A DNA stretch of 64,000 bases. It comes from Paraburkholderia sp. SOS3. Its GTDB lineage: Bacteria; Pseudomonadota; Gammaproteobacteria; Burkholderiales; Burkholderiaceae. Below the pieces are notes generated by a model. It was not told the DNA's origin. It saw only the letters and a list, made by a program, of their open reading frames with translations, and made no database searches. Shown here one piece after another: positions 61,434-64,000 of this stretch. The position numbers and the translations under genes were made by a program. The DNA lies in NCBI RefSeq assembly GCF_001922345.1, contig NZ_CP018811.1:1054001-1118000 (forward strand), in the 5' to 3' direction. The stretch's first letter is position 1. The number at the start of each line of letters is the position of its first letter.

Positions 61434-63050
61434 GTGTCATTGCTAGCCTCGTCCATCCGCAGCGCGCGCGGTCTGCTTCCCGTTGCGCTGGCCATCAGCC
61501 TCGTCAGCGGCGCGGCGAACGCAGTGCTCGTCGCGCTGATCAATCAGGCGCTGCGCGCAAGCGGCGAGGAACTGCTCGCCCTGGGCCTGCGCTTCGCGGC
61601 GCTGGGCGTCGTGGTGGTCCTCACGCGTGTCGTCTCGCAGTTGCTGTTCATGTACCTCGGTCAGCGGGCCAAGGCGCGGCTGCGCCTGCAGACGATCGGC
61701 CGCATCGCGGGCGCGTCGTACCGCGACCTCGAACGATGCGGCGCATCGCGCGCCATCAACGCGCTCACGCAGGATCTCGACACGATCGTCGTGTTCTTCA
61801 TCAGCCTGCCGTCGATCGCCATGCAGGGCGCGGTGATCGTGGGCTGTCTGGTCTACCTCGGCGTCCTGTCTCTGCCGATTCTGCTGTTCGCGCTCGTCGT
61901 GATCGGCGTGGGGTCGCTCGGCACGCATCTGATCGGCACGCGAGCGCTGCGTCATTTGCGCGATTCCCGGCAGCGCGAAGACAGCCTGTTGCAACGCTTC
62001 CGTTCGCTCTTCGACGGCGCAAAGGAACTGAAGCTGCACCGGGCGCGCGCCGACGCGTTTGTCGCGCGCGATCTCGCCCCGCACGTCGAAGCCGTGCGTG
62101 TGCAGCGCACGCGCGGCTATATCCTGCACGCGCTGGCCGCAAGCTGGGGGAATGTGCTGCTGTTCGGTTTCGTAGGCCTGACCCTCTTCGTGCTCGCACG
62201 CGCTTTTCATGCCGATGCGCACGTAATGTCCGGCTATGCGCTCGTCTTTCTCTACCTCATCATGCCGGTCGAAGGTTTGTTGGCAGCGCTGCCTGCCATC
62301 GGCAGCGCGCGGATCGCTTTCGAGCGCATCGATCAGCTCGAAGCGGCGCTGCCGCCCGAGCCCGCGAGCGTCGCGCTCGACGCCGATGCGTTCAAAAGCA
62401 TCGCGCTCGAAGGCGTCGAACATCGTTACAGGCGCGAAGCCGAAGATGGATTCTTTACGCTCGGACCGATCGATCTGACATTCCGGGCGGGCGAACTCGT
62501 CTATCTCGTGGGTGGCAACGGCAGCGGCAAGACCACGCTCGCGAAAGTGCTGGTCGGACTGTATCCGGCGGAGGCGGGGCGTATCGTCATCGACGCAACG
62601 GCAGTGGATGACGACAACCGCGCCGCGTACCGGCAGCTTTTCTCCGCGGTCTTCAGCGACTTCCATTTGTTCGATTCGCTGCTCGGCCTGCCCGCGCACA
62701 GCGAGGCGACGGCGCGCACCCTGCTCGTGGCGCTGCACCTCGAGCACAAGGTGCGCATCGAGAACGGGCGCTTCTCGACGCTCGATCTGTCACAAGGCCA
62801 GCGCAAGCGTCTGGCTCTGCTGATCGCTCTTCTCGAGGATCGCCCGTTCTATCTGTTCGACGAATGGGCCGCCGATCAGGATCCCCCGTTCAAGGACGTC
62901 TTCTACCGCGTGCTGCTGCCGCAACTGAAGGCGCGCGGCAAGACGGTGCTCGTCATCACGCACGACGACCGTTACTTCGATCTGGCCGACCGCATCGTCA
63001 AGCTCGACAGCGGTCAGGTGAGTTCCACGACAAAGGCAGCCTTCGCATGA
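61434..63050 (+). CDS. cyclic-peptide/siderophore ABC exporter (SyrD/PvdE/OrbE-like)
   Basis: A 538-residue half-transporter that fuses an exporter membrane domain (about residues 1-320; six helices including LLPVALAISLVSGAANAVLVALIN) with an ATPase. Walker A is VGGNGSGKTTLAKVL (about 360), the signature LSQGQRKRL and Walker B FYLFDEWAADQDP. The non-canonical LSQGQ and DEWAADQDP are hallmarks of SyrD/PvdE-type siderophore exporters. Start chosen at GTG 61434 by length (family about 540) because the frame is open far upstream. Followed with a 4-bp overlap by an uptake ATPase. Confidence 0.88.
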   Translation: MSLLASSIRSARGLLPVALAISLVSGAANAVLVALINQALRASGEELLALGLRFAALGVVVVLTRVVSQLLFMYLGQRAKARLRLQTIGRIAGASYRDLERCGASRAINALTQDLDTIVVFFISLPSIAMQGAVIVGCLVYLGVLSLPILLFALVVIGVGSLGTHLIGTRALRHLRDSRQREDSLLQRFRSLFDGAKELKLHRARADAFVARDLAPHVEAVRVQRTRGYILHALAASWGNVLLFGFVGLTLFVLARAFHADAHVMSGYALVFLYLIMPVEGLLAALPAIGSARIAFERIDQLEAALPPEPASVALDADAFKSIALEGVEHRYRREAEDGFFTLGPIDLTFRAGELVYLVGGNGSGKTTLAKVLVGLYPAEAGRIVIDATAVDDDNRAAYRQLFSAVFSDFHLFDSLLGLPAHSEATARTLLVALHLEHKVRIENGRFSTLDLSQGQRKRLALLIALLEDRPFYLFDEWAADQDPPFKDVFYRVLLPQLKARGKTVLVITHDDRYFDLADRIVKLDSGQVSSTTKAAFA

Positions 63051-63862
63051 ACGGCAACGTCTCCCAAACGGCGCTCGCCATCGCAACGCCGCCCGCGTTT
63101 TCGCTCGAAGGCGTGTCGTGTTCGGCAGGTGGACGCGTCCTGCTGCATCCGCTGGATCTGCATATCGAACAGGGCTGCCTGACGGGCCTCGTCGGGCACA
63201 ACGGCTCCGGCAAGTCCACGCTCGTCAAGCTGCTGGCGGGACAGCTCCGTGCGGATGCGGGCGTCGTCCGATGCGCGGGGAGGCCGCTCGCCGACTGGAC
63301 CACGCGCGAATTCGCGCGTGCCGTGGCCTGGCTGCCGCAGCAAACGCCATCGACCGATGGCATGACCGTGCGCGAACTCGTCTCGCTGGGCCGCTATCCG
63401 TGGCACGGCGCACTCGGGCGCTTCACCGCCGACGACGCCACGCACGTCGAAGCGGCGCTGCACGCCGCCGATGTGCATCGCCACGCCGATCGCACCGTCG
63501 ACAGTCTGTCGGGCGGCGAGCGCCAGCGTGCGTGGATCGCGATGCTCGTCGCGCAAAACAGCCGCTGCATGTTGCTCGACGAACCAACGTCGGCGCTCGA
63601 CGTCGGCCATCAGCTGACCGTGCTCGAACTCGTCAGGACGTTGTGCGCCGAACGCGCGATGACCGCCGTCATCGTGATGCACGACATCAACATGGCGGCG
63701 CGCTTCTGCGAGCGTATCGTCGCGCTGCGCGAAGGGCGGCTGCTGATGCGCGAGGACGCGGCGAACATCGTCGATCCCGCGCGGCTCGAAGCCATCTACG
63801 GCGTGCCGATGTCCGTCACGACCGATGCCGCCACCGGCCGCCGCATGGGGTTTCCGTCATGA
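63047..63862 (+). CDS. iron-siderophore ABC transporter ATP-binding protein (FecE/FhuC-like)
   Basis: A 271-residue ATPase of iron-siderophore uptake systems. Walker A GHNGSGKST (about 50-58), Q-loop AWLPQQTP, signature LSGGERQR, Walker B CMLLDEPTSALD and VIVMHDINMAARFCERIVAL are all intact. The PSTDGMTVRELVSLGRYPW segment is characteristic of the FecE/FhuC group. It starts at ATG 63047 within the exporter stop (ATGA) and overlaps the next gene likewise. The membrane partner is presumably further right, outside the window. Confidence 0.92.
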   Translation: MNGNVSQTALAIATPPAFSLEGVSCSAGGRVLLHPLDLHIEQGCLTGLVGHNGSGKSTLVKLLAGQLRADAGVVRCAGRPLADWTTREFARAVAWLPQQTPSTDGMTVRELVSLGRYPWHGALGRFTADDATHVEAALHAADVHRHADRTVDSLSGGERQRAWIAMLVAQNSRCMLLDEPTSALDVGHQLTVLELVRTLCAERAMTAVIVMHDINMAARFCERIVALREGRLLMREDAANIVDPARLEAIYGVPMSVTTDAATGRRMGFPS

Positions 63863-64000
63863 TCGCGCCACGCAGACGCACGCTGCTGCGAGGCGCGGCC
63901 GCGCTGTTCGCGTTCTCGCGGGCCGCGAGCGTCATAGCCAGACTCGCACCGCGACGCATCGTCGTATTGAACTGGGAGCTGACCGAAACGCTGCTCGCGC
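63859..64000 (+). CDS. iron-siderophore binding protein, N-terminus only (FhuD-like)
   Basis: Starts at ATG 63859 overlapping the ATPase stop by 4 bp and runs off the window. The visible 47 residues begin MIAPRRRTLLRGAAALFAF, a twin-arginine-type signal (RRRTLL). RRIVVLNWELTETLLA follows, typical of the first strand and helix of FhuD/FecB-like periplasmic binding proteins. It would deliver ferric siderophore to the uptake permease. Confidence 0.8.
   Translation, partial: MIAPRRRTLLRGAAALFAFSRAASVIARLAPRRIVVLNWELTETLLA

Noticed and set aside
61443..62747. 434-codon minus frame opposite the ABC exporter
   Set aside because: Antisense shadow, Arg/Gln/His-rich with no family likeness.
1..64000. 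CRISPR arrays, tRNA or rRNA genes
   Set aside because: No regularly spaced repeats and no tRNA-like or rRNA-like sequence were noticed on either strand by eye.

Overview
The window reads as high-GC betaproteobacterial DNA, most likely from a secondary replicon or accessory region of a Burkholderiales genome of the Paraburkholderia/Caballeronia/Burkholderia type. This rests on recognised families, not on a search: two DUF4148 proteins, a DUF6723-like protein, an OxlT-type oxalate/formate carrier, a diheme cytochrome c peroxidase next to an AcpA-like phosphoesterase, and a SyrD/PvdE/OrbE-type exporter. I see no rRNA, tRNA, CRISPR array or intact transposase.

The main theme is a string of small, self-contained regulator-plus-enzyme modules, mostly divergent. 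In order: TetR with NTF2-like protein and DHA2 exporter (0.7-3.5 kb); GST (3.8-4.4); GlxA-type AraC with nitrilase, beta-carbonic anhydrase and NmrA reductase (5.0-8.8); TetR with quinone-oxidoreductase-like enzyme (9.1-10.8); XRE/MmyB regulator with a CMD-family protein (10.9-12.4); DUF4396 membrane protein (12.8-13.5); MarR with isochorismatase-like hydrolase, small membrane protein and MFS exporter (13.6-16.3); secreted phosphoesterase and diheme peroxidase (16.8-20.1); alpha/beta hydrolase with LysR (20.3-22.4); AraC with NAD-dependent epimerase (22.8-24.5); AhpD-like CMD, small ORF, peroxiredoxin, SDR and LysR (25.6-28.8); HdeA-like and cupin proteins (30.0-30.8); diguanylate cyclase (31.3-32.5); acetyltransferases, NTF2-like and CMD proteins (32.9-35.7); MocR regulator, flavodoxin-fold reductase and GNAT (36.9-39.4); asparagine synthetase (40.0-41.8); a cis-CaaD-like tautomerase (42.8); SDR and beta-propeller (43.5-45.5); DUF4148 pair (46.3-47.1); DUF305 and YVTN propeller (47.7-49.8); MarR and DUF1398 (50.2-51.1); MetX-like hydrolase and OxlT-like carrier (52.0-54.6); serine hydrolase (55.3-57.0); AraC with aldo/keto reductase (57.5-59.6).

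Between the modules lies many decayed genes: an integrase, a LysR, an old-yellow-enzyme fragment, a GST, a mosaic second copy of the XRE-CMD locus, a GNAT tail, a frameshifted NmrA gene, a GntR piece, a frameshifted Asp/Asn beta-hydroxylase, a LysR C-terminus, a sigma-70 region 4 and another GNAT. A short dispersed repeat occurs at least three times. The impression is an accessory zone that gains and loses stress and xenobiotic-detoxification cassettes.

The right end (60.4-64.0 kb) begins a siderophore locus: an AraC regulator divergent from a peptide/siderophore exporter, a FecE/FhuC-type ATPase and the start of a Tat-type binding protein, each overlapping the next by four bases, with a Fur-box-like site in the shared promoter.

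The sequence shows several precise regulatory elements: three 18-bp sites with a strong promoter (1.4-1.6 kb), two abutting 25-bp operators (9.76-9.80 kb), and two 12-bp palindromes 21 bp apart on a MarR promoter (50.14-50.18 kb).
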